Part shown: piece by piece, positions 20,760-32,139 of the stretch
Layout: each line of letters begins with the position of its first letter
Position numbering within the stretch: the first letter of the stretch is position 1
Assembly (NCBI GenBank): GCA_963989385.1
Contig: OZ022499.1
Coordinates: 76,384,203-76,448,202, forward strand
Direction of reading: 5' to 3'
Source: Ctena decussata
Taxonomy: Eukaryota; Mollusca; Bivalvia; Lucinida; Lucinidae
DNA length: 64,000 nucleotides
Made by a program: the position numbers and the translations under genes
The notes under the pieces: model-generated
The model's database searches: none
What the model was told of the DNA's origin: nothing
The model's input: only the letters and a program-made list of their open reading frames with translations

Positions 20760-22440
20760 GTATACATCGCATCGATTGTGGTGCCGAATTGCGTCGCACG
20801 AACAGGGAGTTTAGGACATTAGCGACGAGCAAAGACTCAGTCCAATTTAGTCTTTACATATGCATCAAACCAGGAAGACTGATCAGTCTGCGCCGGTGCG
20901 CAAGCTGATCCGAGTCTTTCTTAAAGGCACGCACCGTAAGGTAAAATTTTACACGACGCCATTTGCAGGATTGAATTAAAACCGTATCTACATCGTTGCA
21001 ACATCATATTTACATCATGACGTTGCATCAGCGTCGATTTGACGCTGACAACTTTTTAGCTACATTAGGACATCTAGGCAAAAAGACGATGTTTGTCGTT
21101 CTTTCTCGTCTGGAAAGCATAAATAAACGTGGTGTTATTTATATTTTCGTTTTGCTGATACTGAATTAGCTATTTGTTCAACGCCAATACCCCGCCAGGG
21201 AATTTTTTTTCTTTCATTTTGATCGGTTGAAGACAGCTTGTGATAGCGCCACTCAAACTAAATCGTCAGCCCATAATGTAGGGCAGAATAGCGCAAAGCG
21301 GGATCTAGCCGTGTAAACGTCTCCGTCATGATGGAAAATTACACGTGATGTCAGCATTTGTCATTGGAAGTGCGCTCTTATCTGACGTTAAGGGTTGCTT
21401 TACCAGTGTATGGCACACAATTTGACTCGGCTATTTTGTACTACTGAATGAATATACAGGGTTTCAGTACCAGTCTGTTGGGAGCCCCATAAGGGCTGTC
21501 CTGATAGCTAGCAGTCCGTGTTCGAATCTTGTTGGAGGAGGAAAGCTTAAACTACAAACGGGATTCTCGCACATTGTGTGAACATTATGCCAAAACTGAA
21601 ACAGCATAAATTTGCATGCAGCATGCTTATGTGTATACATGCAACGTATGTATATGTGTCAGTGATATCTGTTGGAAACAAAAACGAAGTCGTATCAGGC
21701 TGACTGCACAGACGCGCAGATAGGTCTGAGTCGTCATTGGTCGCATATGTACAGCAGATCCTGTTAAACGTCGACGCAGTGGCACGCTGATTTTACAGAC
21801 GAACATCTATGATCCGATCAAGGCCTGCCAGTAAATTACATATCAATCAAAATTTTGGATGATTACAAGTTGTCATAATATGTAGAGTAATTAACTCTTT
21901 TTAGACTGGTAACCCGTTTTGGCGACATATTCGAACAGTGTAGACCCAGTTCAGACGCCGCGTAATGCGGCGTCTGGTCAGGATGAACGGAATATTTATA
22001 CAAAATACAATAAAAGTGGAAACATGCACCAGAAACCCCTAAAACACAGAAATGGAGTCATCCAAATCCATGTAACAGACTTTCAAAGAAAAAGGGGATT
22101 GGGGAGACTTGGGAGCGGGGGGGGGGGAGCTGGGGCGGGCTTAGATTACCCACAATTTAATGGGCTAACAAAAGCAAATGTACTACCCCAGCCTTTCCCG
22201 GTGTACATGTATGTATACATGTGCAGTCTGGCCAGGGCATGTGCATTTAGTCCACATAATTGATTCGGCATTACGGCTCGTTCCCAACAGCTGAAAACGC
22301 CGTGGCAATATAGCATTTGATAGGTTCTGTGCACGCTGCAAATAATTTGCTATACAAAACGTTTGAAGCTTATCAAAGTTGATACGCCAGCGACACGCTG
22401 TTTTAAAGTTTCCTGATCCTTGGTTAAGCTAAGTGATGAA
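20760..22440. other. Interior of the TIR insertion, unassigned
   Basis: No gene is visible. It contains inverted motifs of the CTGATCAGTCTGCGCC / GCTGATCCGAGTCTT type (also near 62460-62600). There is a perfect hairpin CAGACGCCGC-GTAAT-GCGGCGTCTG near 21954-21978, and a G-rich run near 22095-22140 that could form a quadruplex. Confidence 0.5.
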
Positions 22441-22445
22441 CTTTG

Positions 22446-22880
22446 GGTACGTTCAGGGTTCTGCAAGTGGTGTCATTGGCGATTTGCCTATGGTGCCATC
22501 GGTAACCGTAAACCCTGAACAGGTGACCTTTGGCAGCCAACTATTGGTAGAGCCAATGGCGCCATTGACACTATTGCAGAGCCATTTTTCTCTGTAATTA
22601 GAAAATTTTAGTTTTTCTAATTTGCTTTCATCACTGTCGGGAACAATTATTCTCCTGTCACAACTCGAGCGTTTATGATGGATTCACTAAATCGCCATAT
22701 TGAATGACGCAATTTTCCGGCGTTTGTAATGTTACCCACGCCCTTTGTTGTCTGCAGTACTGGCAGCCAATGGTCGGCAATATTGGTACCTTTGGTACCG
22801 ACGGTAGAATCAGTGGTGCCAATGTTGAAACTCTGAACGGCATTGACATATCTATGCTGGCATTGGCAGAGCCCCAAACG
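22446..22880. repeat. Dense CATTGGC / GCCAATG word region
   Basis: ATTGGC or its complement recurs at close spacing, bounded partly by an inverted pair GTTCAGGGTT / AACCCTGAAC-like (22449 and 22508). The texture resembles the dense-word palindromes at 24712 and 48001, but with different words. It is not coding. Confidence 0.55.
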
Positions 22881-22899
22881 CACCCTTTGTTAACGTATA

Positions 22900-23670
22900 C
22901 TTAGTATATTCTTGAGAGTGACAAAACACTGAAATGGCGAATGGACGTTGCGTTGATGACGTTGCAAGGACATTGATTCGACGACTTCCTTTGTAGCAAG
23001 GCATACCAGACAGTCTCCACTCGATTTGAAATGAAGTCGCTAAATCTGTCTCGACGTTTATGCGACGTTGTTTGGTTTCTGCGTGAGTTTCAGTTTCCTA
23101 ACATTTTACATGTACCTTAACCTTGTTGGCAGAGTTTATACAACGGTTCAAACGTTGTAGTAATGTCGACATTGCATCGACGTTGATTCGACACTTGCCC
23201 GCTTGGTTCCTTCAGAAAAGGCTTCCTACACTTACGTCTCAAACCAGCCATGTAGATTATCCAGCCAAAAATCCTAAATGCATACAGCTCTGTTCAATAT
23301 ATAAGGAACAGCGAGTATCGTGATCAGACTGCACTTATGTGCATGTTTAACAAGGGCAAAATACATAAATACATGTTTTTGTACCGAGCAAGGGCGCACT
23401 AGCGGAAATCACACTGAGCGTGTTGGAATTTTGTCAGTGTGACAAAAATTTAATACGCACCTGCATATTTGCATACAGGTAGCTACGCTTTTGCCGACAT
23501 TAGAATCCAGTGTCTGCTCATCGTACACGTTATAGACACACGATCGAAATCAAAAGTAAACACGTCCTTCTCGCAATACAGATAAACCTGTTGTTTTTGG
23601 TATTTTATTGTTCAGCCATATATTAGTACAAAATTAAGTCATCTAATTTGAATCAGCGCTCAGTTCATCT
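22900..23670. other. No recognisable gene
   Basis: Scattered GACGTTG/ACATTGATTCGAC words resemble the dense-word mini-elements, but no bounded element, RNA or ORF can be defined. Confidence 0.45.
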
Positions 23671-23674
23671 AAAA

Positions 23675-23830
23675 GATCCATCCATCCATCCATCCATCTA
23701 GTCACCTACCTACCTAACATTCTTACCTGCCTACGTCCCTACCCTCTGAATGTCTGTATGTCTGTCTCTCCGTTCACCTACCTACTTACCTACCTACCCT
23801 ACCCTATCCTACCCTACCTACCCTGAGAGG
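23675..23830. repeat. CATC / CTAC microsatellite tract
   Basis: (CCAT)n near 23680-23700 is followed by imperfect (CTAC)n, (CTGT)n and (CCTA)n up to about 23825. Confidence 0.9.
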
Positions 23831-23884
23831 CCGTCTGCCTGTCTGTAGCCTTATGCATTATTTATAAGACACCAATATGTTCAG

Positions 23885-24060
23885 ACAGAATGGATGGATG
23901 GATGACTTGCGAATTAACGTCCATATCAGGACGCTGGGTGGGTGATAATGAAAGCGATGTAGCCAGTCTATGATTAAAATGATCTCCGCCTCCGGTGGGG
24001 CTAGAACCCCAGACCGCTAGATCAGCAGGCCAGCGCTTAACATACTGAGGCCCCATTTTT
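23885..24060 (-). mobile_element. tRNA-related SINE (SINE-E), reverse orientation
   Basis: On the minus strand the head is GGGGCCTCAGTATGTTAAGC..CTGATCTAGCGGTCTGGGGTTCTAGCCCC, with A- and B-box-like segments. A ~100-base body ends in ACGTTAATTCGC and a (CATC)n tail. A second copy of the family is at 25012-25215. Confidence 0.7.
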
Positions 24061-24118
24061 ATACAGTACGAATAGTCTGATTAAATAAAGACAGAAGACC
24101 CAGATCGGCCTAGTGGTA

Positions 24119-24175
24119 AAAAAAAAAAAACATCACCAACAACAAAAAAAACAAAAAAACAACAACAACAACACT
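24119..24175. repeat. A-rich / (AAC)n tract
   Basis: Oligo(A) is followed by CAACAACAACAACA-type repeats. The preceding GATCGGCCTAGTGGTA resembles a truncated tRNA-like SINE head, so this may be a retroposon tail. Confidence 0.8.
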
Positions 24176-24306
24176 TCAACTTGTGCTTGTAAGATTCCTG
24201 AAGATCCGAGCAGACTGCCTGCATGCACGGGTACACTTTCAGGGGAAGCAAGTCTGTCATTTGTATCTTTTGCCTCGCTTTTTACTTAAGGGTCAAACCA
24301 TAAGGG

Positions 24307-24578
24307 AGCCGGGCCGCGTAGCGCAATCGGTAGGGCACCTGACTCATAAGTCAGAGGTCCTGGGTTCGAAACCCGGTCTGGCCACATACTTTCGTTTCTC
24401 CTTCCGCTGGTTTAAGAAGAGCAGTTGTCAGTTACTGGCGAAAGTATGTGCACTTAGTACTGGTTAACCGCTTAGGAGGTCTAAGCCTGCCCAGGAATAG
24501 TGTGGTTAGGTTAACTGGCCGTCCCGACATGACCATAGATGTTTACCGTGGACGTTAAGCAATCAATCAATCAATCAA
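24307..24578 (+). mobile_element. tRNA-derived SINE (SINE-A)
   Basis: Flanked by TCAAACCATAAGGG (24293-24306 and 24579-24592). The head has GACTCATAAGTCAG, as in the 8010 copy, and the tail is (AATC)n. Confidence 0.93.
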
Positions 24579-24711
24579 TCAAACCATAAGGGGAAAAAGC
24601 TACCTCTGGAGGTTCGTCTTTTTTCCTCAAAGCATTGTTTCAGTTTGAAAGGGCAACGTTTTTCCGAGAATAAAACAGGAAGTCACAAAAAGCATGACAG
24701 CCTAGCAGGCA

Positions 24712-24815
24712 CATGACGTTGAAATGACGTCGTACTGACGTCGATGCGACATGGTGACGTCGCATCGACGTCAATATGACGCAATTCTGACGTCATGTGC
24801 CCGTTTGGAGTGAAC
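24712..24815. mobile_element. Palindromic mini-element packed with TGACGTC
   Basis: Arms of ~45 bp beginning GCAGGCACATGACGTTGAA and ending TGACGTCATGTGCCC are inverted copies. TGACGTC/GACGTCA words recur about every 11-15 bases. TGACGTCA is also the canonical CREB/ATF site, so any TF reading must be weighed against simple element structure. Confidence 0.75.
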
Positions 24816-24904
24816 CAATTCATAAGACAGGTTTACCTACAGCTTGATACTTGGCACATGTTATGAGAAAACGTTTTAAAGCTCGTGCGAACAGCGAAGA
24901 CGAT

Positions 24905-25035
24905 AATAAGCCTGCACTTCTGCACAGATGGATGGATGGCTAGGCCGATCGATCGATCGATCAATAGGTAGATATATAAATAAATACATGTAGATGGATG
25001 GATGGGTGGCTGGATGGATGGATGGATGAATTGCG
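24905..25035. repeat. GATG / GATC microsatellites
   Basis: Two GATGGATG tracts flank (CGAT)n at 24949-24963. The second tract runs into the reverse SINE-E as its tail. Confidence 0.9.
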
Positions 25036-25215
25036 ATTTTACGTCCTTTCTAACAGTATTTTAGGCATATCAGGACAATGGGTGGATGATAATGAAAGGC
25101 TATGTCCATGGAACTCCGTTTACGATTGAAAAGATTCCCGCCAACAGCGGGGCTCGAACTCGGGGTCGCTAGATCAGCGGCCACTGCTAAAGCTACTAAG
25201 CTACCGGAGCTCCTT
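25012..25215 (-). mobile_element. tRNA-related SINE (SINE-E), reverse orientation
   Basis: On the minus strand it reads GGAGCTCCGGTAGCTTAGTA..GCTGATCTAGCGACCCCGAGTTCGAGCCCCGCTG. The B-box is better preserved than in the 23885 copy. It ends in the (CATC)n tail. Confidence 0.75.
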
Positions 25216-25227
25216 GATAGACAGATA

Positions 25228-25325
25228 GACACCAGCAGGCACATGACGTCGTATTGACGTCGGTTCTACGAAATGACGTCGCACCGAAGTCATCACGACG
25301 TCATTTTGACGATACGTATCCGCTG
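25228..25325. mobile_element. Palindromic TGACGTC mini-element, second copy
   Basis: It starts AGCAGGCACATGACGTCG as at 24712, with repeated TGACGTCG words. The right end (GACGATACGTATCCGCTGG) has diverged. Confidence 0.65.
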
Positions 25326-25427
25326 GGCCAGATTAGGGAGGTAGGTAACATGGAGGAGGAATGGAAAGACAGATAAAATGATGGATAAATGGATGGTTGG
25401 ATGGTAGGTTGGGTTATGGTTGAGTAG

Positions 25428-25452
25428 GTAGAGAGAGAGAGAGAGAGAGAGG
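25428..25452. repeat. (GA)n microsatellite
   Basis: About eleven GA dinucleotides. Confidence 0.95.
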
Positions 25453-25805
25453 AATGTGGTCGAGAGAAAAGAAAACAAAAATGAGGAAAATCAATTAATC
25501 TCGAGGGTAATACCAGTTTCCCAACCTGGTTTTCGACCTAGCCAATCAGTTACTGCACATGCAAAAGTTGTTGTCGACTGGGACAATCGACACCAATACC
25601 AGCCCGATCGACGCCCATTTACAATAGTATCATTTACCGTGACGTATAGCTTTCGACCGAATTATCGGTCGACTTAGTACAGTTACTTTGCACAGTACCG
25701 GATAGGTCCACTGTTGGTTGGTATTATCGGCTGTCAGCCTATATTTCAACCATGACAAATTAAGTTAGTCGCCCCTGATTTATGTTGCGTGATTTTTCCA
25801 TTCCA

Positions 25806-26066
25806 TGTTAGGGGTGGTCGGTTTGGGCGATGGTGCTGCTGAACATTCAATGCCGTGGCGTTCTTCTAGTTTGGCTAATAGTAGGGCAAGGGCCGGTCGG
25901 CCTGCAGCAGGTGCGGGATGGGGTTTGTTTGGATTATTCTAGTCTCATCTATCCTATCTATACCTTTTCTTTCTTGCTCTCTCTGGAAGCAGCTCGAAGA
26001 GACTGGAATACTATCTAAAAGAGCCGTGAAACCCAAACGCCAACCACCACCACCAATCAGTCCATG
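25806..26066 (+). mobile_element. SINE-B copy, diverged
   Basis: It has the head GTGGTCGGTTTGGGCGATGG, CTAATAGTAGGGCAAGGGCC, a degraded hairpin (GGTCGGCCTGCAGCAGGT), the pyrimidine-rich body and a CCACCACCACCAATCAG tail. Confidence 0.75.
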
Positions 26067-26309
26067 CTTATGAGATAACAAGGATCGTTTGTCCAGAGCG
26101 CTTGGTTTGCGTTTGAAGACGACAGGTTTCTTATTTACTGACAAACTCCCTCAGTTGTAGTCCGTACCTGATACTCTTGAATCAATAATAACAGGCAGCG
26201 AAACGACATGACTGGACCATAATATATGCTATGACGATAGAATGGAAATCTAACAGCCCACAAACAATACGCCCAAATGACATATGTATCATTATATCTC
26301 TGTATGATG

Positions 26310-26495
26310 ATCCACATCAGTAGGTTCAGCGCTTGCCTGCCGATCTAACGGATCCGGGTTAGAGATGCGCGAGAAGCGAAATCTTTCCGCTTGTAAACGG
26401 GGCTACATTGCACCCAGACTTTCACTATCAATGTCCCATCGTCCTGATACGAAAATACTGTTCTAAAGGACGTAAAACTGCAACACATGATGGCA
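26310..26495 (+). mobile_element. Possible tRNA-related SINE, forward
   Basis: GTTCAGCGCTTGCCTGCCGATCT and GGATCCGGGTTAGAGATGC resemble degraded A- and B-box regions of the SINE-E family. The body (CTTTCACTATCA..CCATCGTCCTGATA) matches the reverse complement of the 23900-24000 body. The tail is not clear. Confidence 0.55.
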
Positions 26496-26764
26496 ATTAG
26501 TATCGGCAAATTTCATAGCCATCCGTCCATTTCATAGCCATCCGTCCATTTCTTCTCACGTTGTGATTTAAGGAGCACCTTGGACATTCCTATACACCGG
26601 CGTGGCATTCATTGCAGGCTTGCTCAAAGGCGCAGGCTGATCTGTCTTTCCGCTATAGTATGCATCAATTGTGACTAGGATTCTTTTAAATTTGAGATGA
26701 CCCCCAAGTAGTTTGTCAGCCTCGAATATATAAACTCAGCGTATGGTCAAAGTTTTAATGTCCA

Positions 26765-27715
26765 CTATGATTCAATTTATGTAAAGTAGAATTACTTTAA
26801 GATTTTAATTTCATATAGTTATTGTCTCCTATGATTCAATTTATGTAAAGTAGAATTACTTTAAGATTTTAATTTCATATAGTTATTGTCTCCTATTATG
26901 ATTCAATTTATCTAAAGTAGAATTTAATAATTACGGTTACTTTTTTCATATTGCAAAACAAAAGATTGGCATAGAATGGGTTTGATACGTAAACGTAAGA
27001 TTCCATTATTTGTTTATTTGCGATGACTTCCTTTACTTATTAATTCTTTGTAGCTATTTTAGCTTGGCAAAAAATTATACACCCTTTTCACACCATACTT
27101 AGTCAACACCATCTTAACTGAACGTATGTGAATGTAGTTATTAACAATAGAGACTGGCTGCTTTCTGATGTCACTAATGGGTAATAACTTCATCTTTATT
27201 TGCGTGGTGGAATATTTATAATTGAAACAAAGTCTGCAGGTGTAAACTTTATCCCCGTTTTGCAGGACGAAAACCGTCTTTTATCAATTATTTTTTGCCG
27301 TAATATTTTTTCGTGCGTTTACCTCCTGTTTTAGCAGTGGTATATGTTTTGACTTGTTTTTACACTTCGCTTAATTCTTATCTACTTCACCCTCACTGAT
27401 CAAGTATTCCTTTTCTATGATACTTTTAATAACTTCTGAATATTAGCTGAATAATTGCTTAATATCTACTTCATCCTCACTCATCGAGTAGTCCTTTTCT
27501 GTGATAGTTTTTTTATAACTTCTGAGTATTATCAGTTTCTTTCTTTCTTTTCCTCCTCTTTCCTTCTTACCAACGCTATAAGTTCCTGCTTCAGATTTTT
27601 TTCTGAATTTTTCTTCATATGATAGTTTATTTTTTTCACATTAATATTTAGTTATTGTCTCATATGATGATTCAATTTATCTAAAGTAGAATTTAAATAA
27701 ATACGGTTACTTTTT
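26765..27715. repeat. Satellite segment 5 (just over one unit)
   Basis: It opens with two extra ~74-bp tandem copies of the ATTCAATTTATGTAAAGTAG..TATTGTCTCCTA block (26770-26897), then a nearly full unit up to ATACGGTTACTTTTT at 27715. Confidence 0.85.
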
Positions 27716-29534
27716 AGCTCACCTGAGCCAGCGGCTCCGGGGGAGCTTATAGGATGGTAAGGCTCCGTCGTCCGTCGTCGTCCGTCGTCCGTCCGTCGTC
27801 CGTCCACAATTTCAAACGACTTCTCCTCTGAAACCGCTGGGCCAATTATAACCAAATTTCATATGCAGCCTCTAGGGAACTTAGGAACGAAAAGTTGTTC
27901 AAACGGTCCTGGTCACATGACCAACATGGCCGCCACGCCCATATATGGTAAAAACCTAGAAAAATCTTCTTCTCCAGAAGCGATAGGCCGATGGCCTTGA
28001 AACTTGGCATGTAGCATCGGGCATGCGAGTATTACCAAGATTGTTCAAATTATGACCTTGGGTTGACCTTGACCTTTTTTACGGTAAGGTCAAATTTGCT
28101 TCCTTATGCTTTTATATGGCAAAATGCTACAACATAAGATATCTTGGAAACTGTAGAAGATTTTGGCCTATAAATTAATACATACAGTCGTCTTAATGAG
28201 TACATGAAGATTTATGAGTACAAGAGGTCAAGGTCATTCTTTGACCTTTGACCCAGAACTCTCATATTTTGACAATATCAAACAATCTCCTCAAAAACAA
28301 CTAAGCCAATTGTAACCAAATTTCATATAGATCCTCCAGGGGTTGAGGGAATGAAAATTTGTTCATACGGTCCAGGTCACATGACCAACATGGCCACCAC
28401 GCCCATATATGGTAAAAAACCTTTAAAAATCTTCTTCTCCAGAACCAGTAGACCGATGGCCTTGAAACTTGGTATGTAGCATTGGGTACTCAAGTACTAT
28501 CAAGATTGTTCAAACTATGACCCTGGGTTGACCTTGACCTTTTTTACGGCAAGGTCAAATATCGGAAATGCTAGAACATGAGATTTCATGGTAAGTTTTG
28601 AAGATTTTGGTATAAAAATTGGTATATACAATCATCTTAATGAGTACATGAAGATTTATGAGTACAAGAGGTCAAGGTCATTCTTTGACCTTTGACCCAG
28701 AAATCTCAAATTTTGACAATTTCAAACAATCTGCTCTAAAACCACTGGGCCAATTGATACCAAATTTCATATAGAGCCTCGAGGGGTTGAGGGAATGAAA
28801 AATATTTCTAACGGGGACCGTTATGACCTTGTGTTGACCTTGACTTTTTACAGCAAGGTCAAATATCGGAAAATGGTAGAAGATAAGATTCATGGAAAGT
28901 TTTGAAGATTTTGGCCTAAAAAATTGGTGTATACAGTTGTCTTAATGAGTTCATGAAGAATTATGAGTACAAGAGGTCAAGGTCATTTTTAACCTTTGAT
29001 CCAGATCGCTCATTTTGACATTTTCAACCATTTCCCCAAAAGCAAAAGGGTCAATTGTGAACACATTTCATATAGAGCCTCCAGGGGTTGATTGAATGAA
29101 AATTTGTTCAAACGGTCCAGGTCACATGACCAACTTGGCCGCCATTACCACTTATGGTATAAATCTTTAATATTTTTCTTCTCCAGAACCAATACACCTA
29201 TGGCCTTGAAACTTGGTAAATAGCATGGAGTACTAGAGTACCAGCAAGACTGTTCAAATGGTGACCTTGGGTTTACCTTGACCTTTTTTGCGGCATGGTC
29301 AAATATGGGAAAATGCTAGAACATAAGATTTCATGGAAAGTTTTGAAGATTTTGGCCTAAAAATGGTATATATGGTTGTCTTAATGAGTACATGAAGATT
29401 TATGAGTACAAGTGGTCATGGTCATTCTTTGACTGTTGACCCAAAACTCATATTTTGACAATTTCAGACATGATAAGTAAAAGCCACCTTGCCAATTGTT
29501 CAGGTGAGCGATTCAGGGCCTCATGGCCCTCTTG
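27716..29534 (+). mobile_element. Non-autonomous Helentron, 1819 bp
   Basis: Its first ~60 bases (AGCTCACCTGAGCCAGC ... GGTAAGGCTCCG) and last ~35 (CAGGTGAGC, the hairpin AGGGCC-TCAT-GGCCCT, CTCTTG) match the ends of the 17.4-kb element at 32088-49454. The 5' CGTCCGTC tract and the ~440-bp core units (GAGGTCAAGGTCATTCTTTGACC, CATGACCAACATGGCC) are also shared. It lacks all coding sequence. The flanks CGGTTACTTTTT / TTTCATATTGC restore an intact satellite unit, so insertion was between two Ts with no longer duplication. Confidence 0.9.
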
Positions 29535-29641
29535 TTTCATATTGCAAACCAAAGATTGTCTTAGAATGACATTTCAGAATGAGTTAAATACGTAAACCTC
29601 AGATTCCAGTATTTGTTTATTTGCGATGTCTTCCTTTAATT
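29535..29641. repeat. Satellite segment 6
   Basis: TTTCATATTGCAAACC to CTTCCTTTAATT, in phase with the segments on both sides. Confidence 0.85.
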
Positions 29642-31583
29642 ATCCCCTCACACCACGAAGTGGTGAGGGGATATAGGTTTTGTCCCGTACGTACGTACGT
29701 ATGTTCACCTTTTGTCATCGCTCTAGCACTTACATTTCTCAACGGATTTTGAAATAACTTCACACAAGTGTAGGGCATGACAATATCTCGGGCAAGTTCG
29801 ACTTTCAGGGTGCTGCGCCCAAGGTCAAGGTCACTGTAGCTATTTTTAGAAAAACTTCGTCAGATCTCTAGCGCCTACATTTCTCAATGGATTTCGAAAT
29901 AACTTCACACAAGTGTAGGGCATGACAATATCTCGAGCAAGTTCGACTTTCAGGGTGCTGCGCCCAAGGTCAAGGTCACTGTGGCTATTTTTAGAAAAAC
30001 TTTGTCATCGCTCTAGCGCCTACATTTCTCAATGGATTTTAAAAGAACTTCACACAAGTGTAGGGCGTGACAATATCTCGGGCAAGTTCGACTTTCAGGG
30101 TGCTGCGCCCAAGGTCAAGGTCACTGTAGCTATTTTTAGAAAAACTTCGTCAGATCTCTAGCGCCTACATTTCTCAATGGATTTTGAAATAACTTCACAC
30201 AAGTGTAGGGCATGACAATATCTCGGGCAAGTTCGACTTTCAGGGTGCTGCGCCCAAGGTCAAGGTCACTGTAGCTATTTTTAGAAAAACTTCGTCAGAT
30301 CTCTAGCGCCTACATTTCTCAATGGATTTTGAAATAACTTCACACAAGTGTAGGGCATGACAATATCTCGAGCAAGTTCGACTTTCAGGGTGCTGCGCCC
30401 AAGGTCAAGGTCACTGTGGCTATTTTTAGAAAAAACTTTGTCATCGCTCTAGCGCCTACATTTCTCAACTGATTTTGAAATAACTTCACACAAATGTAGG
30501 GCATGACAAAATCTCGAGGAAGTTCCACTTTCAGGGTGCGGCGCCCAAGGTCAAGGTCACTGTGGCTATTTTTAGAAAACTTCGTCATCGCTCTAGCGCC
30601 TACATTTATCGATGGATTTTGAAATAACTTCACACAAATGTAGGGCAAGACCATATCTCGAGCAAGTTTGACTTTCAGGGTTCTGCACCCAAGGTCAAGG
30701 TCACTGTGGCTATTTTTAGAAAAACTTTGTCATCGCTGTAGCACTTACATTTCTCAACGGATTTTAAAATAACTTCACACAAATGTATGGCAAGACAATA
30801 TCTCGAGCAAGTTCCACTTTCAGGGTGCTGCGCCCAAGGTCAAGGTCACTGTGGCTATTTTTAGAAAAACTTTGTCATCGCTCTAGCGCCTACATTTCTC
30901 AATGGATTTTGAAATATCTTCACACAAGTGTAGGGCATGACAATATCTCGAGCAAGTTCCAATTTCAGGGTGCTGCGCTTAAAAGGTCAAGGTCACTGTG
31001 GCTATTTTTAGAAAAGCTTTGTCATCGCTCTAGCGCCTACATTTCTCAATGGATTTTGAAATAACTTCACACAAGTGTAGGGCATGACAATATCTCGAGC
31101 AAGTTCCAATTTCAGGGTGCTGCGCTTAAAAGGTCAAGGTCACTGTGGCTATTTTTAGAAAAACTTTGTCATCGCTGTAGCACCTACATTTCTCAACGGA
31201 TTTTAAAATAACTTCACACAAATGTATGGCAAGACAATATCTCGAGCAAGTTCGACTTTCAGGGTTCTGCACCCAAGGTCAAGGTCACTGTGGCTACTTT
31301 TAGAAAAACTTTGTCAGCGATCTAGTGCCTACATTTCTCAATGGATTTTGAAATAACTTCACACAAGTGTAGGGCATGACAATATCTCGAGCAAGTTCCA
31401 ATTTCAGGGTGCTGCGCTTAAAAAGTCAAGGTCACTGTAGCTATTTTTAGAAAAACTTTGTCATCGCTCTAGCGCCTACATTTCTCCATGGATTTTAAAA
31501 TAACTTCACACAAATGTAGGGTATGACATTATCTCGAGTAAGTAGTCTTGTGTGAGGGGATTTGTATCGCCTGCGATGCCTTG
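29642..31583 (+). mobile_element. Hairpin element family P (Helentron-like, non-autonomous)
   Basis: It starts ATCCCCTCACACCAC and folds with GTGGTGAGGGGAT. A CGTACGTACGTACG tract and twelve tandem units of about 145 bp follow. The 3' end has GTGTGAGGGGAT (inverse of the start), the hairpin ATCGC-CT-GCGAT and GCCTTG before TT. Satellite flanks (CCTTTAATT / TTATTATTTCATTG) are in phase. The first ~45 bases resemble family M (CACGAAGTGG..GGGG.ATATAG.TTTTG), suggesting a common source. The overlapping open frames in the core are products of the repeat. Confidence 0.82.
29740..31535. repeat. Twelve-unit ~145-bp tandem array in element P
   Basis: AAGGTCAAGGTCACTGT recurs at 29821, 29966, 30111, 30256, 30401, 30547, 30691, 30836, 30983, 31130 and 31275, and as a mutated form near 31423. 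The spacing is 144-148 bases. Each unit also carries CTAGCGCCTACATTTCTC and ACTTCACACAA. Confidence 0.95.
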
Positions 31584-32087
31584 TTATTATTTCATTGTAA
31601 CTGTTTTTAGCTTGGCAAATACGAAACACCCTTTTTACACCATACTTTGTCGACCCCATCTTCACTCAACGTATGTAAATGTTCTTATTAACAATAGGTA
31701 CTGGCTGCTTTCTGATGTCACTCATAACTTTATCTTCACTTGCATTGTGGTATATCAATTCTTATAAGTTGAGACGAAGTCTGCCAGGTCAAAACTTTAT
31801 CCCCTTTTTGCAGTACGAAAACCGCCTTTTATCAATCAATTTTTGCCGTAATATTTTTTTTCATGTGTTGAACTGCTGATTTAGCAGTGTTATATGTTTT
31901 GACTGGTTTTTACACTTTGCTTAATGCTTATCTACTCCATCCTCACGCATCGAGTTGTCCTTTTCTGTGATACTTTTGAAAAATTCTGAATATTAGCAGA
32001 TTAAATGCTTATCTACTTCATTCTCACTCATCGAGCAGTCATTTCCTGTGATACTTTTTGATAATTTCTGAGTATTATCAGATTTTT
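31584..32087. repeat. Satellite segment 7
   Basis: TTATTATTTCATTGTAAC through CTTGGCAAATACG to TATTATCAGATTTTT, interrupted by the autonomous Helentron at the same unit position as element M copy 1. Confidence 0.85.
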
Positions 32088-32139
32088 AGCTCACCTGAGC
32101 CAGCGGCTCCGGGGGAGCTTATAGGATGGTAAGGCTCCG

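Larger units (their letters stand above)
20694..26764. mobile_element. ~6.1-kb TIR-bounded insertion, no transposase seen
   Basis: The left end reads CTGGACATTAAAAGTTTACC and the right end GGTCAAAGTTTTAATGTCCA. The inverted similarity extends imperfectly inward (AGGCTGACA..CTAC..TTTGAGAT). Both sides show CTA (20691-20693 and 26765-26767), and satellite phase continues across, giving a possible 3-bp duplication of the PIF/Harbinger type. The interior is a patchwork of SINEs, microsatellites and palindromic mini-elements with no recognisable ORF. It is either a large non-autonomous element or the shell of one swollen by later insertions. Confidence 0.6.

Noticed and set aside
21919..22263. 114-codon ORF with a Gly-rich run
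   Set aside because: The Gly run comes from a G homopolymer and the frame spans a hairpin repeat; no domain or codon signal supports a gene.
24712..24815. CREB/ATF enhancer
   Set aside because: The TGACGTCA words sit inside a bounded palindromic element with a paralogue nearby, so element structure explains them without invoking a host enhancer.
29922..31064. Repeated short open frames in element P encoding similar peptides
   Set aside because: They arise from the 145-bp tandem units in a constant frame; both strands give similar open frames and no domain is present.
29740..31535. CRISPR-like array
   Set aside because: The repeat units are contiguous and ~145 bp long, with no unique spacers; the context is eukaryotic.
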